9,908 nt of DNA from Hungatella sp. UBA3402. Lineage in GTDB: Bacteria; Bacillota; Clostridia; Lachnospirales; Lachnospiraceae. Positions 1 through 6,570 of the stretch are shown piece after piece (position 1 is the first letter of the stretch; the number at the start of each line of letters is the position of its first letter). The DNA lies in NCBI GenBank assembly GCA_002358555.1, contig DEPC01000091.1, positions 1 through 9,908 of the forward strand, written 5' to 3'. Position numbers and translations under genes: made by a program. The notes under the pieces were generated by a model that saw only the letters and a list, made by a program, of their open reading frames with translations, was not told the origin of the DNA and made no database searches.

Positions 1-4
1 ATTT

Positions 5-46
5 TATAATCAAATATATAAATAGAGATTTCTCTAAGGGAAGGAG
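5..46 (+). promoter_or_regulatory. Possible -10 box and ribosome binding site of the DUF3781 gene
   Basis: TATAAT at 5-10 is a perfect -10 hexamer, but its -35 would lie outside the window, so the promoter cannot be confirmed. Downstream, AGAGA/TCTCT (24-35) forms a short inverted repeat, and AAGGAG at 41-46 is a good Shine-Dalgarno sequence. This site places the translation start of the following gene near position 57, not at a TTG further in. Confidence 0.3.
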
Positions 47-56
47 AAGTTGTAAC

Positions 57-308
57 ATAAATACAGATAATGAATTACTAAAAAATTTGGATAAATTGCA
101 CACAACAGAATTAGGTGTAGAACACATTAAAAGAAATCTGTATTTAGATACAGATGATATTGTTGATTGGTGTAAAACTAAGATCAATTCTGCTAATGCC
201 ATTGTCACAAGAAATGGAAAAAATTGGTATGTGAATATAGATAATTGCATTATAACTGTAAATTCGTATAGTTATACGATTATTACAGCACATAAGGAAA
301 AGAAATGA
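57..308 (+). CDS. DUF3781 family small protein, probable ATA or lost start codon
   Basis: Small protein of unknown function resembling the DUF3781 family. Recognisable blocks are KLHTTELGVEHIKRNL, a DTDDIVDWCK segment, and the C-terminal RNGKNWYV...NCIITVNSYSYTIITAHK block. The reading frame is open to the window edge. The only in-frame standard start codon is TTG at 87, which has no Shine-Dalgarno sequence and would cut off the family's usual N-terminal ELLKNLDK residues. AAGGAG at 41-46 points instead to codon 57, which reads ATA, exactly where homologues as I recall them have ATG. Either AUA initiation is used or the start codon is mutated. The TGA stop overlaps the ATG of the next reading frame (ATGA, 305-308), so the two were once a translationally coupled pair. 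Family assignment is fairly sure; function is unknown; the start is inferred. Confidence 0.7.
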   Translation: MNTDNELLKNLDKLHTTELGVEHIKRNLYLDTDDIVDWCKTKINSANAIVTRNGKNWYVNIDNCIITVNSYSYTIITAHKEKK

Positions 309-388
309 AATATGCAATTCGTGAATTAGAAGCATTTTCAGTTATTGAACAGGGAGTAGAACTTACTAATTCAAGTTTTATGCGGTAG
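305..388 (+). pseudogene. Stump of a GyrI-like effector-binding domain protein
   Basis: A 27-codon frame, MKYAIRELEAFSVIEQG followed by VELTNSSFMR and a TAG stop, matches the way GyrI-like (AraC effector-binding) small-molecule-binding proteins begin: a beta strand, then the 'AFSVIGxG' and 'ELTN' segments. Family members normally run to about 150-290 residues, so nearly all of the gene is missing. It overlaps the preceding gene by ATGA, the arrangement of an intact operon partner. After the stop, 389-436 holds no recognisable continuation, only the leader of the Hsp90-like gene. I read it as the 5' remnant of a gene cut off when the downstream cassette arrived or by a deletion. The family identification rests on a short segment. 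Confidence 0.5.
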
Positions 389-436
389 GAACAGTTTTCT
401 GAACAGGAAGCAATTCAAACATAGAAGGAGTCAAGT

Positions 437-2260
437 ATGGGACATGAAAAAGAACTCAATAGGGGAATCGGCAAAACGGAGGCTTACAGCTTTCAGGTTG
501 ATTTAAAGGGGATTATCCGCCTGCTGAGTGAAAATTTATACTCCAGCACAGATGTATTTTTGCGGGAGCTTTTGCAGAATGCTGTGGATGCGATTGAAGC
601 TAGAAGGGTGGAGCAGCCAGAGTTTACACAAGGAAACATTCAGATTACCTATCATTGGCAGCAGAAAGGACAGGCAAAGTTAGTATTTTCGGACAATGGA
701 ATTGGGCTTAGCAGAGAGGAAATTCATACATTTTTATCTGTGATTGGGCAGTCTTCTAAGCGGGGAGATATGAAGAGAGGAAGTTTTATTGGCCAGTTTG
801 GCATTGGCCTTTTGTCCTGTTTTTTAGCAGCAGACGAGATTCTTGTGAGGAGCCGTTCTATAAAAGAAGAACAAGGATATCTATGGATTGGCCGCAGCGA
901 CGGCACTTATCAGGTGACAGAGGAACCAGGAGAGATGACAGCAGGGACAGAGGTGACTCTGATTTTGAAAGGAAAAATGGCTTCCCAATATGGCGAGGAA
1001 AAGATTGTAGCTCTTTTGAAAGAATATGGATTTTTGATTCAGATTCCAATAAATTTTTCAGGAGATGGAGGAAATCAATTAATCAATGATGGTTTTATTC
1101 CTTGGAGACAGCCATTTTGCAGCAATGAGGAGATATTGCAGTTTGGCGAGCTGATGTTTGAAGAGAAATTCTTTGGCGTGGTTCCTATCTCTGGGGAAGG
1201 AATGAAAGGATATGCATTTGTCTCACAACGTCAGACCAGCGCAGCTACAACAGGGAGACACAAGATTTTTTTGAAAGATATGTTTATCACAGAGGAAGGA
1301 AAAGATTTAATTCCCAAATGGGCATTTTTTACCCGCTGTATTCTCAATGCAGAGAATCTGACTCCTATGGCTTCCAGGGAGGGTTTTGTGGCAGACCACC
1401 AATTGTCGAAAGCACGCAATACGATTGAAAAATGCATGTTTGAATACTTTGTGGCGCTTTCTCAGTATGATGTGAACAAATTAAAACAGCTTACTATCAT
1501 ACATAATGTGGCTATCAAATCATTGGCAGTGGAACAGGAACAGATTTACAAACTCTTTTTTCCATTTCTCACCTTTGCCTCCAATAAGGGGAATCTAACA
1601 GGATTTCAGATTATGGAGGCTGCGAAAAAAGGAAAGGTATATTACTGTACAGAGATAGATGATTACCGGAGAGCAAACTCTCTTCTTGGAAACAGAGGCA
1701 AGGTATTGATTAATGCCGGATATATTTATGATAGCAAGCTTATGCAGCTTTTAAAACATTATCACCGAGAAATTCCAGTAGAAATGTTTGATGAAGCCTC
1801 TTATGGAGAACTCTTAGAGGAACCAGACAAGAAGATGAAACAGGAGTTAGGAGAGCTTGCGATTGTGGCAGGACATGTGCTTAAACCATTTGGATGCGGC
1901 GCTGTATTAAAGCAGTTTGAACCAGCAAAAGCCCCAACTTTGTATGTGGCAGGAGCCGATGCATTTTTGGATAGTATGTTTGCGAATCGAAGTCATTCCG
2001 AATTTCTTGAAGGGTTTGACTTTGGAAATTTTGGAACTACAGAGGACGAATATGGAACAAAGCTATATCTCAACGGAAACAATCCAATGCTTCGCCGACT
2101 GGCACAGGTTCAGGACAAGCAAATCGTGGAAACTATGATAAAAGTATTATATGTACAAGCCATGCTGGCTGGGCATTACAGCCTTGGAGAACGGGAAATG
2201 GAGATACTCCATACAGGGCTTATTACATTGATGGAATATGGATTGGAAGGAAATGTATGA
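437..2260 (+). CDS. Hsp90-family (HtpG-like) GHKL ATPase
   Basis: Cytosolic ATP-dependent chaperone-type protein of 607 aa, near E. coli HtpG length (about 624) but divergent. Seen: the N-terminal ATP-binding domain carries the helix FLRELLQNAVDAI with the Mg/ATP residues E44 and N48, the DNGIG motif at 86-90, the glycine-rich lid motif GQFGIGLLS at 119-127 and GTEVTL at 170-175. The middle domain keeps KIFLKDMFI (about 276-284) and NAENLTPMASRE (304-315), matching the Hsp90 SRE segment with the arginine that contacts the ATP phosphate. Residues beyond about 340 are not recognisably HtpG-like and probably form a specialised client or dimer domain. The start is set by GAAGGAG at 424-430, 6 nt before ATG. 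The stop overlaps the next gene (ATGA), so the products are probably made together. I did not give the symbol htpG because its sequence and context suggest a specialised accessory Hsp90 and not the housekeeping one. The ATPase fold is near certain; the role is unknown. Confidence 0.88.
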   Translation: MGHEKELNRGIGKTEAYSFQVDLKGIIRLLSENLYSSTDVFLRELLQNAVDAIEARRVEQPEFTQGNIQITYHWQQKGQAKLVFSDNGIGLSREEIHTFLSVIGQSSKRGDMKRGSFIGQFGIGLLSCFLAADEILVRSRSIKEEQGYLWIGRSDGTYQVTEEPGEMTAGTEVTLILKGKMASQYGEEKIVALLKEYGFLIQIPINFSGDGGNQLINDGFIPWRQPFCSNEEILQFGELMFEEKFFGVVPISGEGMKGYAFVSQRQTSAATTGRHKIFLKDMFITEEGKDLIPKWAFFTRCILNAENLTPMASREGFVADHQLSKARNTIEKCMFEYFVALSQYDVNKLKQLTIIHNVAIKSLAVEQEQIYKLFFPFLTFASNKGNLTGFQIMEAAKKGKVYYCTEIDDYRRANSLLGNRGKVLINAGYIYDSKLMQLLKHYHREIPVEMFDEASYGELLEEPDKKMKQELGELAIVAGHVLKPFGCGAVLKQFEPAKAPTLYVAGADAFLDSMFANRSHSEFLEGFDFGNFGTTEDEYGTKLYLNGNNPMLRRLAQVQDKQIVETMIKVLYVQAMLAGHYSLGEREMEILHTGLITLMEYGLEGNV

Positions 2261-3555
2261 TTTTAGAAGATTTAAAAAGAAATGATGTAGTTGATGACAA
2301 GCTATGGGAAATGATTGACCGAGCTAATAAACTGACTGAAGGAGGCTATCCAAGCTGGGATAGCAATGCTCAGGTGTTGATACCTTTAATGAAGAGAATT
2401 TTAAGTCTTTCTAAAGAACGAAGGGAATGGAAGGTATATTTTTATGATATGATGCGGCTTTTCAGGCTGAGCCGACGGGATAAAATCAATGATATTCCAT
2501 TAACATTTCAGGTAGCAGAAATGTTTCATCAAGATTATGCATTGCATTTAAATGAGAAAATAGGATACCTTAAAAAAAACTGGCATAACCTGATTCCAAG
2601 CCTTGCATCCATGATTCTTCGTTTTTATCTTGATTATCCTCAGATTGACGACCAAAAGATCAATCGTATGTTAGAAATCTTTTTGGAATGTGAGGACTAT
2701 TATGGAAATCAATTGACTTGCGGGGACTATTTGAGAGTTATGACCTTGGCAGTACTTAACAAAGATAAGGAGTTAGCCGAGCAAGCCAGAAAGAAAATTC
2801 AGGTAGCAAATTTTGAAAAGTCATGGTGCTATGCCTGTGCCTATGCAGCTCCTATGATTGAATATTATCTGCTTCATAAAGACTTTGAGAGTGCCCAAGA
2901 CATAGCTTTGTCAGTTTATAAGAAAACAATCCCAATAAAATACCAGAAATTTGACTATTTTATCCAATGTGAAGGTAAGGAAGATATTATATCTCAAACC
3001 CTTACAGATTGTCTAAGATATGGAAATAGTCAGATGTTTAACAGAGGCTTTTCGGAATGGAAAACCTTGTATGAAAAGCCACAAGAAGGAGAAATAAAGG
3101 ATACCTTTGAGGTGCTTTTTCACGCATTGGCAGGAGATTGGTCCAGAGGAGAGGAACGGCTGAGGCTGGCGGAGAAAGACGACAGGGACAGAAGGCAATA
3201 TAGAGAGGTGCCTCGGGAATGTTTATATTTTTCCCTATGCTGGTATTGCTATTTTCAAATGCTGGAAAAACAGGGAGTGAACTATATTGAATTGGAGTTG
3301 GGGGAAGAATTACTGCCTTATGGAGAGAAACAACAGGGAAAAATTAAGGCAAAAGACAAAGAAATTGCTAAAAATTACTGCTCTGGCAGCAGAGATGTCT
3401 CTGGAATCAACAAAAGGAGAATATGGTCCTGTCAAGAAGCTTCCCAATATTTTGAAGAGCAGGCAGATTTTTTAGGAGCAGAAATGGAGCAGGCAAGAAA
3501 AAACTTTGGGTATCAGACAGTAAAGAAGACATTTGAAGAAAGTTTTATGTTCTAA
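2257..3555 (+). CDS. Unknown all-helical TPR-like protein, Hsp90 partner (copy 1)
   Basis: 432-aa protein that I cannot assign to a named family. It has no signal peptide or membrane segment and is predicted cytosolic. By eye it is almost wholly alpha-helical with helix-turn-helix pairs spaced like TPR units, for example 157-182 (a GDYLRVMTLAVLNKDKELAE segment), 195-224 (APMIEYYLLHKDFESAQD and onward) and 284-308 (FEVLFHALAGDW and onward). It is rich in Trp, Tyr and Cys (SWCYACAY, SLCWYCYF). A polar basic linker (about 355-388) separates the body from a C-terminal helical block, about 390-430, beginning WSCQEASQYFEEQ. Its ATG overlaps the Hsp90-like stop by ATGA, and its ribosome site GGAAGG (2245-2250) lies inside that gene, so the two are translationally coupled. 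In eukaryotes TPR proteins are classic Hsp90 co-chaperones; a similar adaptor role here is inference. The next gene is a tandem paralogue, about 60% identical by eye. Confidence 0.85.
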   Translation: MILEDLKRNDVVDDKLWEMIDRANKLTEGGYPSWDSNAQVLIPLMKRILSLSKERREWKVYFYDMMRLFRLSRRDKINDIPLTFQVAEMFHQDYALHLNEKIGYLKKNWHNLIPSLASMILRFYLDYPQIDDQKINRMLEIFLECEDYYGNQLTCGDYLRVMTLAVLNKDKELAEQARKKIQVANFEKSWCYACAYAAPMIEYYLLHKDFESAQDIALSVYKKTIPIKYQKFDYFIQCEGKEDIISQTLTDCLRYGNSQMFNRGFSEWKTLYEKPQEGEIKDTFEVLFHALAGDWSRGEERLRLAEKDDRDRRQYREVPRECLYFSLCWYCYFQMLEKQGVNYIELELGEELLPYGEKQQGKIKAKDKEIAKNYCSGSRDVSGINKRRIWSCQEASQYFEEQADFLGAEMEQARKNFGYQTVKKTFEESFMF

Positions 3556-3602
3556 TTTGTTTTGATTAAATTGAATGATGAATATGGATTGGATGAAAAG
3601 GT
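3556..3602 (+). other. Leader of copy 2: decayed copy of the Hsp90 gene tail
   Basis: This 47-bp spacer matches the last bases of the Hsp90-like gene (2223-2256) with one small indel and several substitutions. The GGAAGG ribosome site of copy 1 has become GGATGAAAAGG, leaving GGA 9 nt from the ATG or AAAGG only 1 nt away, so translation of copy 2 may be weaker. An out-of-frame mini reading frame starting at the ATG codons 3575/3578 runs across the start codon to TGA at 3629-3631 and could couple or compete with translation of copy 2. Confidence 0.65.
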
Positions 3603-4919
3603 ATGATTTTACGCAGCTTAAAAAGGAATGATGTAGCTGATGACAAATTGTGGGAAATGATTGATAGGGCTAACAAATTGACTAAGGGGAGTTATGGAAG
3701 CTGGGATAACCATGCGCTTGTGTTGGTGCCTCTGATGAAGAGAATTTTAAGTCTTTCTAAAGAGCGAGAGGACTGGCAGGTATATTTCTACGATATGGCA
3801 AAGCTTTTTTGGCTGATTCGGCGGGCAAGGATAAATGATATTCCCTTGGCATTTAAGCTGGCGGAGATGTTTCATCAAGACAGAGAACAACATCTAGGAG
3901 AAGAAACAAGTCAATTTGCAAGGGAGTGGAGGGTCAATCTTGCAGCCAAAATACTCGCCTTTTACCTGGAATATCCTCAGATTGATGACAGGAAAATCTA
4001 TCATATGCTGGAAATTTTTCTAGAGTATGAACAAAAATATGGAAGTCAATGGAATTATGGAGATTATGAAAAGATTATGCGGTTGGCGGTTCTTAATAAG
4101 GATAAAGAACTGGCTAGGAAGGCTGCAAAAAAACTTAAGGTATTGGACTTTAAAAGTTGGTGCTATGTCTGTTATTATGTAACTCCCATGATGGAATATT
4201 ATATGCTTGAGGAAGACTTTGAGAGCGTCCAAGAGCTTGTTTTACAGGTTTATGAAAAGACAGTTCCTAAAAAATATCAATGGAGTTTTTCAGATTGTCA
4301 GATGGCTGGTGAGACAATTGTGTACACAGCTCTTGAGGATTGTTTAAAGTATGGGAATAGTCAAATGTTTGGCAAGTGTTTCGCAATATGGAGAAGTTTT
4401 TATGAAAATCCACAGGAAGAAGAGATAACAGACACTTTTGAAGTCCTTTTTCATTCTCTGGCAGGAGACTGGTCCAAAATAGAAGAGAGATTGCGATTGG
4501 CGGAAAATGATGATAAGGATAGAAGATTGCACAAGGAAACTCCGCTTGACTGCTTATATTGGTCCCTGTGCTGGTATTGTTATTTTCAAATGTTAGAAAA
4601 ACAAGGGGTAAAATCTGTTGAATTGGAGCTGGGGGAAGAACTGCCTCCTGATAACAAGGAAAAAGGGATAAGAATTAGGTCAAGAGACAAAGGAATGAAA
4701 CTTGCTGGAAATAATTGTTCTGGCAGCAAGGAAGATTCTTTCAACAGCAGAAAGAGACTATGGTCTTGCGCAGAGGCTTCCAGATATTTTGAGGAGCAGG
4801 CAGATTTTTTGGGAGAACAGATGGGCCAGGCAAGAAAAAACTTTGGATATGAGATAGTAAAAAAGACATTTGAAGAAAGTTTTATTGAAAAAGAAATCAC
4901 CAATGAATTCAGTAACTGA
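3603..4919 (+). CDS. Unknown all-helical TPR-like protein, Hsp90 partner (copy 2)
   Basis: 438-aa tandem paralogue of the preceding protein, of unknown family. Shared blocks include DDKLWEMIDRANKLT, PLMKRILSLSKER, YPQIDD, RLAVLNKDKELA with copy 1's TLAVLNKDKELAE, ENPQEEEITDTFEVLFH, SLCWYCYFQMLEKQG and the C-terminal EASRYFEEQADFLG/QARKNFGY block. The helix-pair pattern is the same and no membrane segment is visible. Differences concentrate in the basic linker before the C-terminal block and around residues 90-115. The native C terminus appears altered: copy 1 ends TFEESFMF, whereas this copy continues TFEESFIEKEITNEFSN into the start region of a MATE stump, overlapping it by 17 nt. Start: the ATG at 3603 is fixed by alignment with copy 1, but its ribosome site is weak. 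The gene is intact, so it is probably functional. It could act as a second adaptor of different specificity or form a hetero-complex with copy 1; both are inference. Confidence 0.83.
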   Translation: MILRSLKRNDVADDKLWEMIDRANKLTKGSYGSWDNHALVLVPLMKRILSLSKEREDWQVYFYDMAKLFWLIRRARINDIPLAFKLAEMFHQDREQHLGEETSQFAREWRVNLAAKILAFYLEYPQIDDRKIYHMLEIFLEYEQKYGSQWNYGDYEKIMRLAVLNKDKELARKAAKKLKVLDFKSWCYVCYYVTPMMEYYMLEEDFESVQELVLQVYEKTVPKKYQWSFSDCQMAGETIVYTALEDCLKYGNSQMFGKCFAIWRSFYENPQEEEITDTFEVLFHSLAGDWSKIEERLRLAENDDKDRRLHKETPLDCLYWSLCWYCYFQMLEKQGVKSVELELGEELPPDNKEKGIRIRSRDKGMKLAGNNCSGSKEDSFNSRKRLWSCAEASRYFEEQADFLGEQMGQARKNFGYEIVKKTFEESFIEKEITNEFSN

Positions 4920-5025
4920 AAAGCCATCATCTTTTTACAGAGATATGTTCCGATTAGCACTGCCCATTGTTATCCAGAGTTTAGTTTGTGTGGACGAATT
5001 TGTGAAGATGCTTTTTTATTTATAA
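4903..5025 (+). pseudogene. MATE efflux transporter stump with internal deletion
   Basis: A 40-codon frame opens MNSVTEKPSSFYRDMFRLAL followed by PIVIQSLV. This is the typical N terminus of a multidrug and toxin extrusion (MATE) transporter: short cytoplasmic lead, then the 'FRLALPIVIQ' start of helix 1. Intact MATE proteins have about 450 residues and 12 helices. After SLV the frame continues CVDEFVKMLFYL and stops. That segment resembles the extreme C-terminal part of MATE proteins (a 'DE.vK' stretch after the last helix), suggesting that an in-frame deletion removed nearly everything between. The N-terminal assignment is fairly good; the C-terminal one is tentative. The ATG lies inside the 3' end of the second helical-protein gene. 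Confidence 0.55.
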
Positions 5026-5078
5026 ATATTATAAAAGTTATCAATTACTAAAGAATATTACAAGATAATCTTGAGAAA

Positions 5079-5130
5079 AAATAGCTGCTGACAAACACCC
5101 CTTATCAATCTGGTTTGTTAGCAGCTATTT
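5079..5130. terminator. Bidirectional rho-independent terminator
   Basis: Left arm AAATAGCTGCTGACAAAC (5079-5096) pairs with GTTTGTTAGCAGCTATTT (5113-5130), giving an 18-bp stem with one G-T wobble and a 16-nt loop. On the minus strand the stem is followed by a run of Ts, ideal for ending the MFS transcript (stop at 5188). On the plus strand the tail is TTTATATAA, a weaker signal that would end the Hsp90 cassette and MATE stump transcript. Confidence 0.8.
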
Positions 5131-5187
5131 ATATAATAGATATCTTGTGTTGGTTAGGTCGGTAAAGAAAAATTTCTTCTTTCCGAT

Positions 5188-6384
5188 TTAAAAGGCTGTA
5201 GGTTGACGAAAGGAAAATTTTTTGGCCAATAGAATTCCCAGAATAAGTAACAGAGGAAATATAATAGCAACTAAAATTCCAGCTTTCAAATTGCCAGAGG
5301 CAGCAGTGGAGATATATCCCACCAGAGTAGGACCTCCTGAACATCCCAAATCACCAGCCAATGCCAAAAAGGCAAACATCGCAGTACCGCCGTTTTTTAT
5401 CAGAGCAGATGCCTTGCTGAAGCTTCCTGGCCACATGATGCCTACAGAAAGACCACATACCGCACAGCCAATAAGGGAGATAACTGGTGATGGTGATAAA
5501 GAGATACATAAATACGATAAGATACAAAGCACACCGCTTCCCAGCATAAACTTATCTAAATTGATTTTGTCGCCATATTTCCCATAAAATGCTCTGGCGC
5601 TTCCCATAAGAACTGCAAATGCCATTGGGCCAGCCAAATCGCCTATCGTTTTATTCACTCCCAGACCTTTTTCAGCAAAGGTAGAGGCCCATTGACTGAC
5701 AGATTGCTCACTTGCCCCTGAGCACATCATCATTAACAGCAGCACCCAGAATACTCGCTCTTTCAACAAATCTGCGATAGACATTCCTGCTTCTTCATTA
5801 TCTGTTAATGGAGCAATCGGAGTTTTTAGAAAAATAAATCCGTTGATTAGAGGTATTATCACCCACACAACCGTCAGCAATTTCCATTTTTCGACCCCAA
5901 ATATCTGAAAAAATATCGTGGATGTAAGTACAACTCCTACATGTCCCCAGCAATAAAAAGAGTGAAGAAGACTCATCGCCTTTTCCTTATTTTCTGTAGG
6001 ACAGCTTTCCATGATAGGACTGATGAGAACTTCAATCAAGCCTCCTCCTATAGCATAAAAAATTACAGCAATAAGAAGTCCAACAAAGGGGCTGGGCAGC
6101 AATTCTGGTAAAATAGTAAGTCCTCCCAAACCTGCCCCAGCAAAAAGATGGGCAAGAACAATAGAAGCACGATAGCCAATTTTGTCCACGAATCCTGCAG
6201 ACAAAAGGTCCACGAAAAGCTGTATCCCAAAGTTGATAGTGATTAGCATAGTTATCTGCTGTAAAGGGATGTGGTAAACTTTTTCAAAGGTGATAAACAA
6301 AAGAGGCACAAAATTGTTGACAATAGCCTGCACAATATAACCGACAAAACAGGCATAGATTGTTTTTTGATACTGGTTTTTCAT
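5188..6384 (-). CDS. MFS transporter
   Basis: 398-aa integral membrane protein of the major facilitator superfamily, about 12 hydrophobic segments, with the family's usual length (about 400). Seen: an amphipathic start and first helix at about 10-30. The loop between helices 2 and 3, GFVDKIGYR (64-72), fits MFS motif A (G-x-x-x-D-x-x-G-x-R), and a related YGKYGDK loop (267-273) follows in the second half. A hydrophilic central loop (about 190-210) separates the halves. The LLHSFYCWG stretch (139-147) recalls the sugar-type (FucP-like) branch. The start is set by AAAGGAGAG (6394-6402), 9 nt upstream. The substrate cannot be read; a sugar or small metabolite proton symporter is the usual expectation. 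It is divergent from an AraC-type regulator and shares its control region, so that protein probably controls it. It ends at a strong terminator (5079-5130). Confidence 0.9.
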   Translation of the reverse strand: MKNQYQKTIYACFVGYIVQAIVNNFVPLLFITFEKVYHIPLQQITMLITINFGIQLFVDLLSAGFVDKIGYRASIVLAHLFAGAGLGGLTILPELLPSPFVGLLIAVIFYAIGGGLIEVLISPIMESCPTENKEKAMSLLHSFYCWGHVGVVLTSTIFFQIFGVEKWKLLTVVWVIIPLINGFIFLKTPIAPLTDNEEAGMSIADLLKERVFWVLLLMMMCSGASEQSVSQWASTFAEKGLGVNKTIGDLAGPMAFAVLMGSARAFYGKYGDKINLDKFMLGSGVLCILSYLCISLSPSPVISLIGCAVCGLSVGIMWPGSFSKASALIKNGGTAMFAFLALAGDLGCSGGPTLVGYISTAASGNLKAGILVAIIFPLLLILGILLAKKFSFRQPTAF

Positions 6385-6411
6385 AACTCATATCTCTCCT
6401 TTCCGAGCCAC

Positions 6412-6440
6412 ATTATATCACCATGATATCTATTTGTAAT
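6412..6440 (-). promoter_or_regulatory. Promoter of the MFS gene
   Basis: On the minus strand a perfect TATAAT (6417-6412) is preceded by TGA, an extended -10, with ATTACA (6440-6435) 17 bp upstream as a 4/6 -35. The -10 is overlapped by the palindrome ATATCA-CCA-TGATAT (6415-6429), so a bound regulator would cover the promoter core. Confidence 0.6.
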
Positions 6441-6486
6441 TGCATTTTTTCACAATTTTATAGTATAATATCACCATATACTGGTG
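6415..6486. promoter_or_regulatory. Putative operator pair in the AraC/MFS divergent region
   Basis: The 10-mer ATATCACCAT occurs at 6415-6424 and again at 6468-6477 in the same orientation, 53 bp apart, close to five helical turns. The first copy is half of the palindrome ATATCA-CCA-TGATAT (6415-6429). The second overlaps the inverted repeat CACCA-TATAC-TGGTG (6472-6486). Each copy touches the -10 of one of the two divergent promoters. AraC-family proteins commonly bind direct repeats, so these are candidate sites for the neighbouring regulator; binding is inferred. Confidence 0.5.
6440..6469 (+). promoter_or_regulatory. Probable promoter of the AraC-family gene
   Basis: TATAAT at 6464-6469 is a perfect -10. 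The best -35 is a weak TTGCAT (6440-6445) with an 18-bp spacer. It abuts the -35 of the divergent MFS promoter, so the two polymerases would exclude each other unless activated. The weak -35 fits a gene needing an activator or expressed at a low level. Confidence 0.5.
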
Positions 6487-6514
6487 CCGAAGGCGTGGAA
6501 CAATAAACTTTTAT

Positions 6515-6569
6515 AAGGGGGCTGGTGCAATGTAAAAATTGCATGGAAGTTTTAGAAGCACAGGAGTAG
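6515..6569 (+). other. Leader with upstream mini reading frames and hairpin
   Basis: AAGGGGG (6515-6521) is a Shine-Dalgarno-like run 8 nt before an ATG directly followed by TAA (6530-6535), a minimal start-stop frame. A second frame from GTG at 6525 reads MQCKNCMEVLEAQE and ends at TAG 6567-6569, one base before the AraC ATG. The inverted repeat TGCAAT/ATTGCA (6526-6543) covers both starts. The real AraC ribosome site is AGGAG at 6562-6566. Upstream initiation could tune AraC translation; this is inference only. Confidence 0.3.
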
Positions 6570-6570
6570 A

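Larger units (their letters stand above)
2223..4885 (+). repeat. Tandem gene duplication, unit about 1.3 kb
   Basis: Two diverged copies of one unit lie head to tail. Copy 1 covers roughly 2223-3550 and copy 2 roughly 3566-4885. The unit starts inside the 3' end of the Hsp90-like gene and contains the whole helical-protein gene. The 14-base string GAATATGGATTGGA at 2234-2247 recurs at 3580-3593. Similarity on the right stops at ...GAAGAAAGTTTTAT (about 3549 and 4885). Protein identity between the copies is about 78% over the first 60 residues and falls to about 60% further on (counted by eye), so the duplication is not recent. Confidence 0.8.

Noticed and set aside
87..89. TTG as start of the DUF3781 gene
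   Set aside because: There is no ribosome site before it and it would remove conserved N-terminal residues; AAGGAG at 41-46 points to codon 57.
437..2260. Naming the ATPase htpG
   Set aside because: The ATP-site motifs fit Hsp90, but the C-terminal part is divergent and the operon context is unlike housekeeping htpG.
4586..4960. 124-codon minus-strand frame opposite the second helical-protein gene
   Set aside because: It is antisense to a gene with a clear paralogue, has no ribosome site and encodes no recognisable protein; its hydrophobic look is the complement of a charged helical sequence.
5222..5587. 121-codon plus-strand frame opposite the MFS gene
   Set aside because: It is the antisense shadow of a well-supported membrane protein gene, with no Shine-Dalgarno sequence and no family resemblance.
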